Source: Psychrosphaera ytuae
GTDB lineage: Bacteria; Pseudomonadota; Gammaproteobacteria; Enterobacterales; Alteromonadaceae
Reading direction: 5' to 3'
NCBI RefSeq assembly: GCF_017638545.1
Contig: NZ_CP072110.1
Span: forward strand, 1,240,001-1,304,000
Length of the DNA: 64,000 nucleotides
Below the pieces are notes generated by a model. The model worked only from the letters and a program-made list of their open reading frames with translations, searched no databases and was not told the DNA's origin. This document shows positions 1 through 7,170 of the stretch, in pieces (within the stretch, counting starts at the first letter, position 1; each line of letters starts with the position of its first letter). The position numbers were made by a program, and so were the translations under genes.

Positions 1-2426
1 GTCATAGTCACCGTGACGGTAGTCCCTTCATCAAGTTCACTTTCTAACGTAATTTCACCGTCCATCAATTCAACGAGCTGAAAAACAATGGCAAGCCCCA
101 AACCGGTACCACCATATTGCCGCGTGGTTGAAGCATCAGCTTGAGCAAATGCGTCAAAGACCTTTTGTTGTTGCTCTTTTGCGATGCCCCGCCCGGTATC
201 CGTTACACTAAATGCAATCGTATATTCTCCGTCTGTTTGAGCGAGGATTTTGGCACTTAATACCACACTTCCTTTATCAGTGAATTTGACCGCGTTGTTT
301 ATTAAATTGGTAAAAATTTGACTGAGTCGGATCTTGTCGGCCAATATCGCTACCGGAAAGTCCAACGGCAAGTCGATGTCTAACAGGAGTTCTTTTTCCA
401 TCGCCGAGGACAAACTATTAGCAAATGAAATATCCATGATTTCATTAAAATCCACAGGCTCAATATTAAGATCCAGCTTACCGGCATTCATTTTGGAGAA
501 ATCCAGGATTTCGTTGATCACTTTTAGCATGTGCCTTGAGGAACTCTCAGCAACAGTGAGATAGCTCTTTTGAATTGGACTCGGCTGGGCATTATTTAAC
601 AGCTCAATCATTCCCAATATGGCGTGCATTGGAGTTCTGATCTCATGACTCATATTGGCAATAAATTCGGTCTTGGCTACGTTTGCGCTTTCTGCCGCAT
701 TTCGTGCTTGCTCTACTTGTCTAAAGCTGGTTTCCTGTTCTGTAATGTCACGGCCTAGACTGACTGTTCCAAGTAATTCACCTTCTAAATTTACAACAGG
801 CGAAACGAGCCAGTTAATATACACATCACCACTTGTTTCAGAGCTATGCCACACTTTCGCTGAGAACAATCGACGACCTTTTAATGCTTGAAAGTCAAAC
901 TTTGACAACTCTGCAGCAACATCAGCCTCAAAAACATCTTCCACCAAATTGGTTACTAAGTCTGCTTCTTTTACCCCGGTAAACTTTTCAAATGCTCGAT
1001 TACAACCAACAAACGTTCCGTCGACATTTTTGTAATAAATGAGATCTGGCATAGAGTTGATAATGGCTCTATTCAGCGCCAAGTTACGATCTTTTTGCAT
1101 GGTTTGTAATTGCAATGCCCGCGTCCGCTCCTGGACTTTATCGTCAAGCTCTTTGTTTTTTGCCACTAACGAATTAAACAATTTTCGGTTATCCGAAAAC
1201 GAGTTATTAATCTTTTCAAACCATGGCTCCCAACCTGATGGCGGCTCAACGTCATCAAGTTCATACAAGGAGTTTTGTTGCTCGATATAACCCATGAGAA
1301 GCGAAAAAGGCTTAAATAAAACCGTGTAAACCCCCCAGATAAATACCAATAGGCACAGGCCACCAAGAGTGAACATTTGTAATGCATAAACAAAAACATC
1401 TTTATGCCATTGAGACACAAGCTGATTCGCCTCTTTAAAGACAAAAACGTTTAAAGGAGCATACTTAAACTCACTTTGCCAAATAAGCCATTGGCTCCCC
1501 GGAGAGGCCGTATTTTCAACCAGACTTGTAGTGGAAGCAGTGGCTATGTTGAGACGATCAGCGAACGCTAACTCATGCCATGATGAGGGGATATATCGGG
1601 TTGCGAGTAAGCTTTGAATATTAGCCGAGTAATCCTGACTAACGTCAATATTTGATGCGACGACTCGTTGATTCGCGGTCTGCCACAAAACATATTTTTC
1701 ATCGGTAGAATTAACAAAATTAAGTGTATGCGAGTGTAATTCCAAAACCAAATAGACAGGTTTAAAGTTGGTCACTGGAACATTTACGACAACATAATTT
1801 TTTGGCTCACCTCGATATATGTATGGCGGGACAAACTCCACTTCACCAACTTCGGTGTTGTTGAGCCAACGGTCGCGGTTTTGATCTAACCAATCCATTA
1901 AAGGCAAAGGCAAGTCAAAATCATCCGTCAGACTTGCCAATTGAAACTCATGGTTACCCACATCAGCTATTAATGCTGAGTCTGTAACAAGTGGGCTTTC
2001 TTTCAATAACTTCAACAACGGTAAAAACGTCGCATCGTTGAGAAGTACGTAGTGCACATTCGGATCAAACACATTTTGAAGATTTTGCTTCTTTGAAGGG
2101 GATAACAAAGGAATTTGAAGCAGAGAGTAACGCAACTCGATAATATTGCTTTCATCGCCAAACTGGTTGTACTCTTGCTCGAAGCGCGCATTTTGCTCGA
2201 TACTCGAGTTGAGTACCCGTGCAGCACTAGATAATTGGGTGACTAACCCATTGAACTGTTCATCAAGAGAACTCACTCGCTCTTGATGAGCATCAAACTC
2301 TGATGAGATTAATTCTGCTTTGCGTTCAATCGCAAAGCGGCTGCTCACAATGGTTGTTCCTACAACCATAATGAACAGACCTAAAACGATGATCTTTGCT
2401 ATTTTGCCTTTGACAAAGGAGTTCAC
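1..2426 (-). CDS. Sensor histidine kinase, 3' end beyond the window
   Basis: This membrane-bound kinase is open from a GTG at 2426 to base 1 with no stop, so its C-terminus (possibly a receiver domain) lies outside. Reading the minus strand shows a transmembrane segment near residues 12-32, a long periplasmic sensor region to about residue 345, a second membrane segment at about 345-372, a coiled region, a PAS domain around 440-560, the phosphoacceptor H-box MSHEIRTP at about residue 594, and a HATPase domain with DTGRGI and GGTGLGLAI near residue 775. The order is that of a PAS-containing hybrid-type kinase. The GTG start is the only start codon after the upstream stop; its ribosome site (AAAGAG) is weak. 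It lies 46 bp downstream of the host phoH remnant on the same strand, so it was probably the gene after phoH before the island arrived. The signal sensed is unknown. Confidence 0.85.
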   Translation of the reverse strand, partial: MNSFVKGKIAKIIVLGLFIMVVGTTIVSSRFAIERKAELISSEFDAHQERVSSLDEQFNGLVTQLSSAARVLNSSIEQNARFEQEYNQFGDESNIIELRYSLLQIPLLSPSKKQNLQNVFDPNVHYVLLNDATFLPLLKLLKESPLVTDSALIADVGNHEFQLASLTDDFDLPLPLMDWLDQNRDRWLNNTEVGEVEFVPPYIYRGEPKNYVVVNVPVTNFKPVYLVLELHSHTLNFVNSTDEKYVLWQTANQRVVASNIDVSQDYSANIQSLLATRYIPSSWHELAFADRLNIATASTTSLVENTASPGSQWLIWQSEFKYAPLNVFVFKEANQLVSQWHKDVFVYALQMFTLGGLCLLVFIWGVYTVLFKPFSLLMGYIEQQNSLYELDDVEPPSGWEPWFEKINNSFSDNRKLFNSLVAKNKELDDKVQERTRALQLQTMQKDRNLALNRAIINSMPDLIYYKNVDGTFVGCNRAFEKFTGVKEADLVTNLVEDVFEADVAAELSKFDFQALKGRRLFSAKVWHSSETSGDVYINWLVSPVVNLEGELLGTVSLGRDITEQETSFRQVEQARNAAESANVAKTEFIANMSHEIRTPMHAILGMIELLNNAQPSPIQKSYLTVAESSSRHMLKVINEILDFSKMNAGKLDLNIEPVDFNEIMDISFANSLSSAMEKELLLDIDLPLDFPVAILADKIRLSQIFTNLINNAVKFTDKGSVVLSAKILAQTDGEYTIAFSVTDTGRGIAKEQQQKVFDAFAQADASTTRQYGGTGLGLAIVFQLVELMDGEITLESELDEGTTVTVTM

Positions 2427-2472
2427 TAATTTTTGCTCTTTAAAAAGCGCCGCCCTACTTTGTCATGCAAAA

Positions 2473-2892
2473 TTATAAATTTTCTTCTGCAAACTGCGCT
2501 AAGCGACTGCGTACCACGCCATTTAAATTAACCGTTGCACTGCCTTCAAAGTCTTTGAATCGCTCGACAATATAAGTCAAACCAGAAGTCACCGCAGTGA
2601 GGTAATTGCTGTCAATTTGAGCAAGGTTACCAGAACAAACAAGTTTTGTCCCTTCTCCACAACGGGTAATAATGGTTTTTAGTTGCGATGCTGTTAAGTT
2701 TTGGCACTCGTCTAGTAACACCACCGCATTTTGAATACTTCTTCCACGCATAAAGTTGACTGACTTAAACTGCACATTGGCTTTTTCCATGATGTAGTTA
2801 AGCGAACTGCTGGGGTTTTCGTCGTGTTTGTGGAGCACTTCTAGCGAGTCTGTTATCGCCGCTAGCCAAGGCGCCATTTTTTCTTCTTCAGT
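2473..2892 (-). pseudogene. 3' fragment of the host PIN-PhoH gene
   Basis: The reading frame gives the C-terminal half of a PhoH-like ATPase, beginning at TEEEKMAPWLA and containing the Walker B-like block VVLLDECQNL, NLAQIDSNYL and the family ending FAEENL. Upstream of residue T (2890-2892) the frame continues into unrelated AT-rich sequence up to 3039, which gives no PhoH similarity. The matching N-terminal half lies 45 kb away at 47807-48673 in the same orientation. The fragment lacks the PIN domain, the Walker A motif and a proper start, so it is a remnant. The missing part between the halves is about 40 codons, judged from the intact homologue at 46167-47549. Confidence 0.88.
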
Positions 2893-2950
2893 TTTCCTAA
2901 GATCCACACTTACGTTGTCAAAAACTAAAATACACAATAGAATAAAATAA

Positions 2951-3325
2951 ATGATCATGCTGGCCTTTATGCTTGGCATGTACAGTAACAAGAAGCTCAA
3001 CATGGCTATTTTTCTATTGGCGACAATACTGTTCGCCATATGTCTTTATCTTGTTCGCTCTCAAAGCACAATTTCTGACACTGCCTACATGAAAGCGATG
3101 ATTCCTCATCACTCCATTGCTATTCTTACTAGTGAGCATTCAACTTTGGAGGATGTACGCGTGCGTGAATTGGCAAATGGTATTATTAAAGCCCAACGAA
3201 AAGAAATAAAAGAAATGGAATGGCTGATTAAGGATATTTCTGAAAATGGAAAGGTCAGCTCACAAGCTCAGGCTGAGCAACGACCGCTCCCAAAGTTTGA
3301 AGGCACACTGAACAAAGGAGACTAA
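2951..3325 (+). CDS. DUF305 family membrane protein, probably 5'-truncated
   Basis: The protein carries the DUF305 signature around residues 44-66 (DTAYMKAMIPHHSIAILTSE), with the conserved HH pair, after a membrane segment (about residues 19-36). Family members of this type usually begin with a further hydrophobic helix upstream of the LAFMLGMY segment. Here that helix is missing and a stop codon lies immediately before the ATG at 2951, next to the phoH junction. The gene was probably cut when the left edge of the island was rearranged, although the remaining 124 residues keep the conserved core. It is followed after 1 bp by the glutaredoxin/MauE gene. DUF305 proteins are common in copper islands and are thought to act at the membrane or periplasm; their exact role is unknown. 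Confidence 0.75.
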   Translation: MIMLAFMLGMYSNKKLNMAIFLLATILFAICLYLVRSQSTISDTAYMKAMIPHHSIAILTSEHSTLEDVRVRELANGIIKAQRKEIKEMEWLIKDISENGKVSSQAQAEQRPLPKFEGTLNKGD

Positions 3326-3326
3326 G

Positions 3327-4058
3327 ATGACTAAGACAGCTACCCTGTACAGAATGGTCACTGACGAACATATCTGCCCCTATGGTTTAAGGTCGAAAGA
3401 TTTGCTGGAGAGGCAAGGGTATGATGTAGAAGATCATAAGCTCACGTCAAGACAACAAGCTGATGACTTCAAAGATAAGCATGATGTCAAAACTACGCCA
3501 CAAACCTTTATTGAAGGAAAGCGTGTCGGAGGATACGATGACTTAAGAGAGTATTTTGGTAAAGATGAAGCAGGTCAAACTGGCACAACCTACACGCCAG
3601 TTGTAGCCATTTTCTCGATAGCTGCACTTCTTGCTGTCGCATCTCAACATTTTGCTTCCGGCTCATTTATCTCCATCAGAACACTGATGCTATTTATAGC
3701 TTTTTCAATGACGCTCTTAGCGGTGCAAAAACTGAAAGACCTATACAGTTTCACAAATTCGTTTATTACTTATGATTTACTAGCGATGAGATGGATAAGA
3801 TATGGTTATATTTATCCCTTCATTGAAGCATATGCAGGTATTGGTATGGTTGCCCAACTACAGCCTCTCGCAGTGGCACCATTTTCATTGTTTATCGGCA
3901 CAGTTGGAGCAATTTCAGTTTTCAAAGCCGTTTACATTGACAAACGCCAGTTAAAGTGTGCCTGTGTAGGCGGCGATAGCAGTGTGCCACTTGGATTTGT
4001 ATCGCTATCTGAAAACTTATTTATGATCGCGGGAGCATTGATTATGCTGCTGATGTAA
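3327..4058 (+). CDS. Glutaredoxin-like domain fused to MauE/DoxX-like membrane domain
   Basis: The N-terminal 80 residues form a glutaredoxin-like domain with a monothiol-type CPYG active site (residues about 17-20), a TTPQTF cis-proline motif and GGYDDL. Four hydrophobic segments follow from about residue 90, typical of MauE/DoxX-like proteins that move electrons or thiols across the membrane. A CAC motif near residue 211 sits just before the last helix and may take part in thiol exchange or metal binding. The start follows DUF305 by 1 bp and has an AAGGAG site in the 3' end of that gene, so the two are cotranscribed. A role in thiol redox homeostasis under metal stress is likely from the context but is an inference. 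Confidence 0.75.
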   Translation: MTKTATLYRMVTDEHICPYGLRSKDLLERQGYDVEDHKLTSRQQADDFKDKHDVKTTPQTFIEGKRVGGYDDLREYFGKDEAGQTGTTYTPVVAIFSIAALLAVASQHFASGSFISIRTLMLFIAFSMTLLAVQKLKDLYSFTNSFITYDLLAMRWIRYGYIYPFIEAYAGIGMVAQLQPLAVAPFSLFIGTVGAISVFKAVYIDKRQLKCACVGGDSSVPLGFVSLSENLFMIAGALIMLLM

Positions 4059-4250
4059 AGGTATAGCTCTATTCGGCGGCCCCTTAACTGTTAAGATTAG
4101 ACCTAGGATGCCAGCCCACACCTTTCTAATCCATATGTAACATTTTTTCTGTCGTACTGGCATCAAGATAACCAGAACTGAGCAAACAATCTCAAAGGTT
4201 GTACAAAATAACACTAAAGCTTTTTCATTAAGTTTTATTGTTATGCTCTT

Positions 4251-4270
4251 GTGGTGGCTTTCGCCACCAC
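4251..4270. terminator. Stem-loop between convergent island operons
   Basis: A perfect 8-bp stem, GTGGTGGC then GCCACCAC, with a TTTC loop lies between the glutaredoxin gene (plus) and the lipoprotein gene (minus). The following TTTATT on the plus strand is a weak U-tract. The position between convergent genes supports a terminator, but the tract is short. Confidence 0.5.
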
Positions 4271-4274
4271 TTTA

Positions 4275-4628
4275 TTAGTTTTCAAGTTCCACCATATCTT
4301 TCGCCGCAATGTCACCAGATAGAAGTTTTACCGTTGCGAAGTGATCATTCACAATTTTAGTAATTTGTACCGTTCCCACTTTTTCAATGGTGTACGGATC
4401 ATCACCTTCACCCGGCGCAATTTCCTCATGGAATCTAATAACACTGTATTTTTGTCCAATCTCTGCGCCATGTTTGGCACCAATACAAATCAGAGTTCGA
4501 TCAGTAGACTGCTCAACCACTTGGCCTCTCATCATATTTTTGTGATAAAACGCAGTATTCGAACAACCTGCCAAAAAGATACCGAATACAACTAGCAAAA
4601 GAATTTTTATATTGGATGTTTTCATCAT
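4275..4628 (-). CDS. Small lipoprotein, last gene of the copper ATPase operon
   Basis: The N-terminus is a lipoprotein signal with lipobox LAGC (Cys at about residue 22). The remaining 95 residues contain RGQVVE, LICIGAKHGAEIGQ and a C-terminal pattern of short beta strands, resembling the small beta-rich C-terminal domain seen in FlgT-type and other envelope lipoproteins. No metal-binding cluster is obvious. It lies 44 bp after the HMA-like gene in the same direction and closes a run of minus-strand copper genes. The family is not securely recognised and the function is unknown; an envelope role in the copper response is inferred only from position. Confidence 0.65.
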   Translation of the reverse strand: MMKTSNIKILLLVVFGIFLAGCSNTAFYHKNMMRGQVVEQSTDRTLICIGAKHGAEIGQKYSVIRFHEEIAPGEGDDPYTIEKVGTVQITKIVNDHFATVKLLSGDIAAKDMVELEN

Positions 4629-4672
4629 TTTTTCCTCATCTAACTTATTAACTGAGCAAGCTCATCGTAAGC

Positions 4673-5044
4673 TTACTTATTTTTCCGGCCTGCACCCGGA
4701 GGAACTTTGTGACAACTCCACGGCTTATGTGCAGCATTGTCTTTTACATTCTGATCAACAAATTTGTAGTAGCTTTCTTTCGTGTGTGTCCACCAATCAT
4801 CATGAACATCGGCACCATGTTTGCGAATAACTTCCTCAATCCCATCAAGGTTTATGTTTACTGCATCATAGGCAAGGTGTATTTCACCTTCTTTGATGTT
4901 GTAACTGACTTCATCTATACCAAAAAGCTGATCAATTTCTTTTACTAACTCGTCACAGCTTTCTTCTGTGACATTGCTAAGCTTTAGATTTCGAACAACT
5001 AAATTTTGCTCTCTAACGCCAACTCTATGATCTAAATCGCTCAT
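4673..5044 (-). CDS. HMA-like small protein without a CXXC motif
   Basis: The first 85 residues look like a ferredoxin-fold heavy-metal-associated domain: a beta strand (LVVRNLKLSN), a helix (EESCDELVKEIDQLFGI), two strands and a second helix (LDGIEEVIRKHGADV). The usual CXXC metal site is absent; a lone Cys sits at the start of the first helix. The C-terminal 40 residues are charged and contain WWTHTKESYYKFVDQN and a Cys-His pair near SCHK. There is no signal peptide, so a cytoplasmic location is likely. It lies between the Met/His-rich protein and the lipoprotein in the CueR-headed operon. It may be a degenerate chaperone or a regulator; function uncertain. Confidence 0.6.
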   Translation of the reverse strand: MSDLDHRVGVREQNLVVRNLKLSNVTEESCDELVKEIDQLFGIDEVSYNIKEGEIHLAYDAVNINLDGIEEVIRKHGADVHDDWWTHTKESYYKFVDQNVKDNAAHKPWSCHKVPPGAGRKNK

Positions 5045-5054
5045 AATTTATCTC

Positions 5055-5477
5055 CTAATGTGAGTGCGAATGGTTTTGTTTTTTGTCTTTCATTTCTGTC
5101 ATTTTTTCTTTCATTTTCGGCATCATGTTTTCCATCATTTCCAGATGATGTTCAGCCATCTTGATTTGCTTATGCATTGGCATTGCTTCCATGTTTTTGT
5201 GCATGGATTGCATCATCTTCATCATCGAGCGGTGATGTTCAGCCATCATCTGCTTTTGCTTTTCAGGATTATTTTCAGTTTTAATAGCATGGACTTCCTT
5301 TTTCATTTCCATCATTTTTTTATGCATTTTTCCCATGTTCTCATGCGACATTGCCATGCCTTGATGCATATCAGAATTGTTCGCACCTTCATGTTTATGC
5401 TCATTGTTTTGAGCAAATAAACTTGTGGCCGCCAATAGTGAGCTGACAAATAAAATTGATTTACCTAACGTTTTCAT
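5055..5477 (-). CDS. Met/His-rich periplasmic copper-binding protein
   Basis: A signal peptide (residues 1-22, cleavage near LFAQN) precedes a low-complexity helical chain packed with Met, His and Lys: HQGMAMSHENMGKMHKKMME, MMKMMQSMHKNMEAMPMHK and a terminal HSHSH. Met and His clusters of this kind bind Cu(I)/Cu(II) in the periplasm in CopM- and CopK-like proteins, although sequence identity to a named family cannot be assigned from composition alone. The 5' end overlaps the end of the methyltransferase-like gene by 17 bp, implying translational coupling. A periplasmic copper buffer is the best reading. Confidence 0.72.
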   Translation of the reverse strand: MKTLGKSILFVSSLLAATSLFAQNNEHKHEGANNSDMHQGMAMSHENMGKMHKKMMEMKKEVHAIKTENNPEKQKQMMAEHHRSMMKMMQSMHKNMEAMPMHKQIKMAEHHLEMMENMMPKMKEKMTEMKDKKQNHSHSH

Positions 5478-6126
5478 GATTTTTACCTTCTATGTTCTTA
5501 TTAAAATTTGGAATCCAACTTGGTGTCGATTCCATATACCTGTGGTACTCCGAACCAAACTCGGCAATAGCTTGTGTCTCTTCGCGTTTCGCTAGCTTGA
5601 CGTAAACAACGACTAAGATTGGAAACATCGCAAGTGTTGGGATGGTCGGCCACTGCAATAAAAAGCCAAACATGATTAGAATGAAAGCTACGTACTGTGG
5701 GTGACGACACCTCGCATACCATCCTGTAGTAGCCAATTGATGGTGTTTTTGCGCGTGATGCAATACGTTCCATGCTGAAGACAACATAAAGAAGCCAGCG
5801 ACAATAAACACCATACTCGCTATATGAAATGGGTCCCAATGGGCATCACCTTCAAAACCAAAGAAAGTATGTAACAAGTGCCCATTTTCATGCGCAAAGA
5901 AGTTTACTTCTGGATAGGTCTCCGTCAGCCATCCCGATAGAAAATAGATAGTTAAAGGAAAGCCATACATTTCAGTAAATAGGGCAACAATAAAGGCGGA
6001 GAACGCTCCAAGGCTTCGCCAATCAGTAGATGTTTTTGGTTTGACAAAACTAAAGGCAAAAAAGATAAAAATTGCTGAGTTCAGTATCACCATTGACCAT
6101 AAGCCATAATCATATGTCTCATTCAT
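5461..6126 (-). CDS. ICMT/phospholipid-methyltransferase-like membrane protein
   Basis: About 221 residues with five or six hydrophobic helices. The C-terminal part carries the isoprenylcysteine-methyltransferase/PEMT signature: TTGWYARCRHPQYVAFI around residues 140-155, then a helix pair and a final block with E and REET near the SAM-binding region. I chose the ATG at 6126 because it stands 7 nt from an AAGGAG site; a GTG 3 bp upstream is also possible. The gene overlaps the DUF2933 gene by 8 bp. Such proteins recur beside DUF2933 and CopA-type ATPases in copper islands. The substrate is unknown; membrane lipid or protein methylation is family knowledge, not shown here. Confidence 0.78.
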   Translation of the reverse strand: MNETYDYGLWSMVILNSAIFIFFAFSFVKPKTSTDWRSLGAFSAFIVALFTEMYGFPLTIYFLSGWLTETYPEVNFFAHENGHLLHTFFGFEGDAHWDPFHIASMVFIVAGFFMLSSAWNVLHHAQKHHQLATTGWYARCRHPQYVAFILIMFGFLLQWPTIPTLAMFPILVVVYVKLAKREETQAIAEFGSEYHRYMESTPSWIPNFNKNIEGKNHENVR

Positions 6127-6454
6127 CACTGTTCTCCTTTTTATGTGATTCCTTACGTCCTTCTTCTAAACCTTGTATGTAGCCGTCACGATAGGCAGCA
6201 TTTTTATCCGTGAGTTCTTGAAAGCTCTCTTCCTTTTTCTCATCAGGCGCATGTGAATGATCGTGGCCATGTTTGCCATGACTGCCATGCATAAATACGT
6301 GCATCAACGGGCATAGCAATAAAATCAAATAAGGAAGAAATTGCAGTACATGTTGTCCATGTTCAAAGATTAAAAAATAGGTGGCTGCGGCAATAAGCAC
6401 CAATGCAGCCCAACCTGTGGGTGTAGACCAAAATTTAGGGTGCTCATTTTTCAT
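6119..6454 (-). CDS. DUF2933 family small membrane protein
   Basis: The protein has two hydrophobic helices (residues about 13-30 and 35-53) followed by a His-rich, charged cytoplasmic or periplasmic tail: MHVFMHGSHGKHGHDHSHAP and then a Glu/Lys-rich end. This is the typical architecture of DUF2933 proteins found with copper ATPases. The His cluster could bind Cu or Zn. The start overlaps the stop of the PII-like gene by 11 bp, and the 3' end overlaps the next gene by 8 bp, so the chain is translationally coupled. Function is unknown beyond this association. Confidence 0.75.
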   Translation of the reverse strand: MKNEHPKFWSTPTGWAALVLIAAATYFLIFEHGQHVLQFLPYLILLLCPLMHVFMHGSHGKHGHDHSHAPDEKKEESFQELTDKNAAYRDGYIQGLEEGRKESHKKENSDE

Positions 6455-6791
6455 GTTGGCCTCCTATTGACCGTAAATCTTCCGCTGAAGCTTCAGACTT
6501 AGAATTTATCCAGTAGAGATTATCCACAGGAGAGACGCTAACTAATCCTTCTCCTTCAACGTTGGTATGCGCTGCATCAAGCAAAACTTTAGCAACATGT
6601 TCTGCATCATCAAAAGCAACATAAATTGTCATAACTATATGTGCTGATAAGTGATTTCTGTTGTAAGTATCAGCATATGCACCTCTGCCCGTTGCTTTAT
6701 GAATGGTAAAGCCTTTATAGCCATGTGAAAGTAGTGCCTCTTCTACTCGTGTTAACACCATTTCATCGAAAATGGCGGTCACTTTTTTCAT
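6444..6791 (-). CDS. PII-like signalling protein in the copper operon
   Basis: The 115-residue chain matches the PII fold: MKKVTAIFDEMVLTRVEEAL at the N-terminus (strand-helix), GFTIHKATGRG, a loop, IVMTIYVAFDDAEHVAKVL, and GEGLVSVSPVDNLYWI at the end, matching the PII GDGKIFV block. The T-loop between GRG and the HIVMTIYV strand is shorter than in GlnB/GlnK and does not show their uridylylated YRGAEY motif. I start at the ATG at 6791, 8 nt from AAGGGG; another ATG at 6797 is too close to that site. Metal-island PII-like proteins are known, and may sense metal or nucleotide and act on a neighbouring membrane protein; the partner here is not known. Confidence 0.75.
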   Translation of the reverse strand: MKKVTAIFDEMVLTRVEEALLSHGYKGFTIHKATGRGAYADTYNRNHLSAHIVMTIYVAFDDAEHVAKVLLDAAHTNVEGEGLVSVSPVDNLYWINSKSEASAEDLRSIGGQHEK

Positions 6792-6805
6792 GTTCATAAC
6801 CCCTT

Positions 6806-7159
6806 CTAAACAACCTTTAAGACACCGCGATACATTTGCATCTGACAATGAAACTCATGCTCTCCCGGTGATAAGTTCAATAAGGTAATTTGAGTAATTT
6901 CATTTAATTTAAGCTGCTCGCTTATCTCCAATGATGGAATAAGCATTGTTTCAGCGCAGGGTGATTGATCTTTGCGCATAAACTTCAGAGTGACAGGTTG
7001 ACTAGCAGACACTTGGATTGAGGATGGTGAATACACGCCATCCCTCACTTCAATGAGTACTTCATTACCTTGAACAATTGTTTTATTGGGTTTGTATAGC
7101 CAAAACCACCAAACAATCAGTGCGATTAACACTAAGCCTAATAAGTTAATTAACATCAT
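6806..7159 (-). CDS. Membrane-anchored cupredoxin-like protein
   Basis: An N-terminal membrane anchor (residues 3-22) is followed by a cupredoxin-like domain. The likely copper ligands are near the end: SPCAETM at about residue 66-72 and the loop GEHEFHCQMQMYRG at about 99-112, which offers His, Cys and Met in the spacing of cupredoxin C-terminal ligand loops. It probably faces the periplasm and binds copper delivered by the ATPase encoded immediately upstream (12 bp apart). It could instead be an electron carrier. The assignment to the cupredoxin family is good; its exact partner is inferred from gene order. Confidence 0.75.
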   Translation of the reverse strand: MMLINLLGLVLIALIVWWFWLYKPNKTIVQGNEVLIEVRDGVYSPSSIQVSASQPVTLKFMRKDQSPCAETMLIPSLEISEQLKLNEITQITLLNLSPGEHEFHCQMQMYRGVLKVV

Positions 7160-7170
7160 CGTGTTTCTCC

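Noticed and set aside
2893..3039. The upstream extension of the phoH 3' fragment as a real N-terminus
   Set aside because: Its residues do not resemble PhoH, and it overlaps the DUF305 gene on the other strand.
4017..4214. A small minus-strand reading frame after the glutaredoxin/MauE gene
   Set aside because: It overlaps the end of that gene, has a poor start and no recognisable features.
5064..5420. Plus-strand His/Phe-rich frame opposite the Met/His-rich gene
   Set aside because: It is the antisense of the Met/His codons; the minus frame has a signal peptide and a place in the operon.
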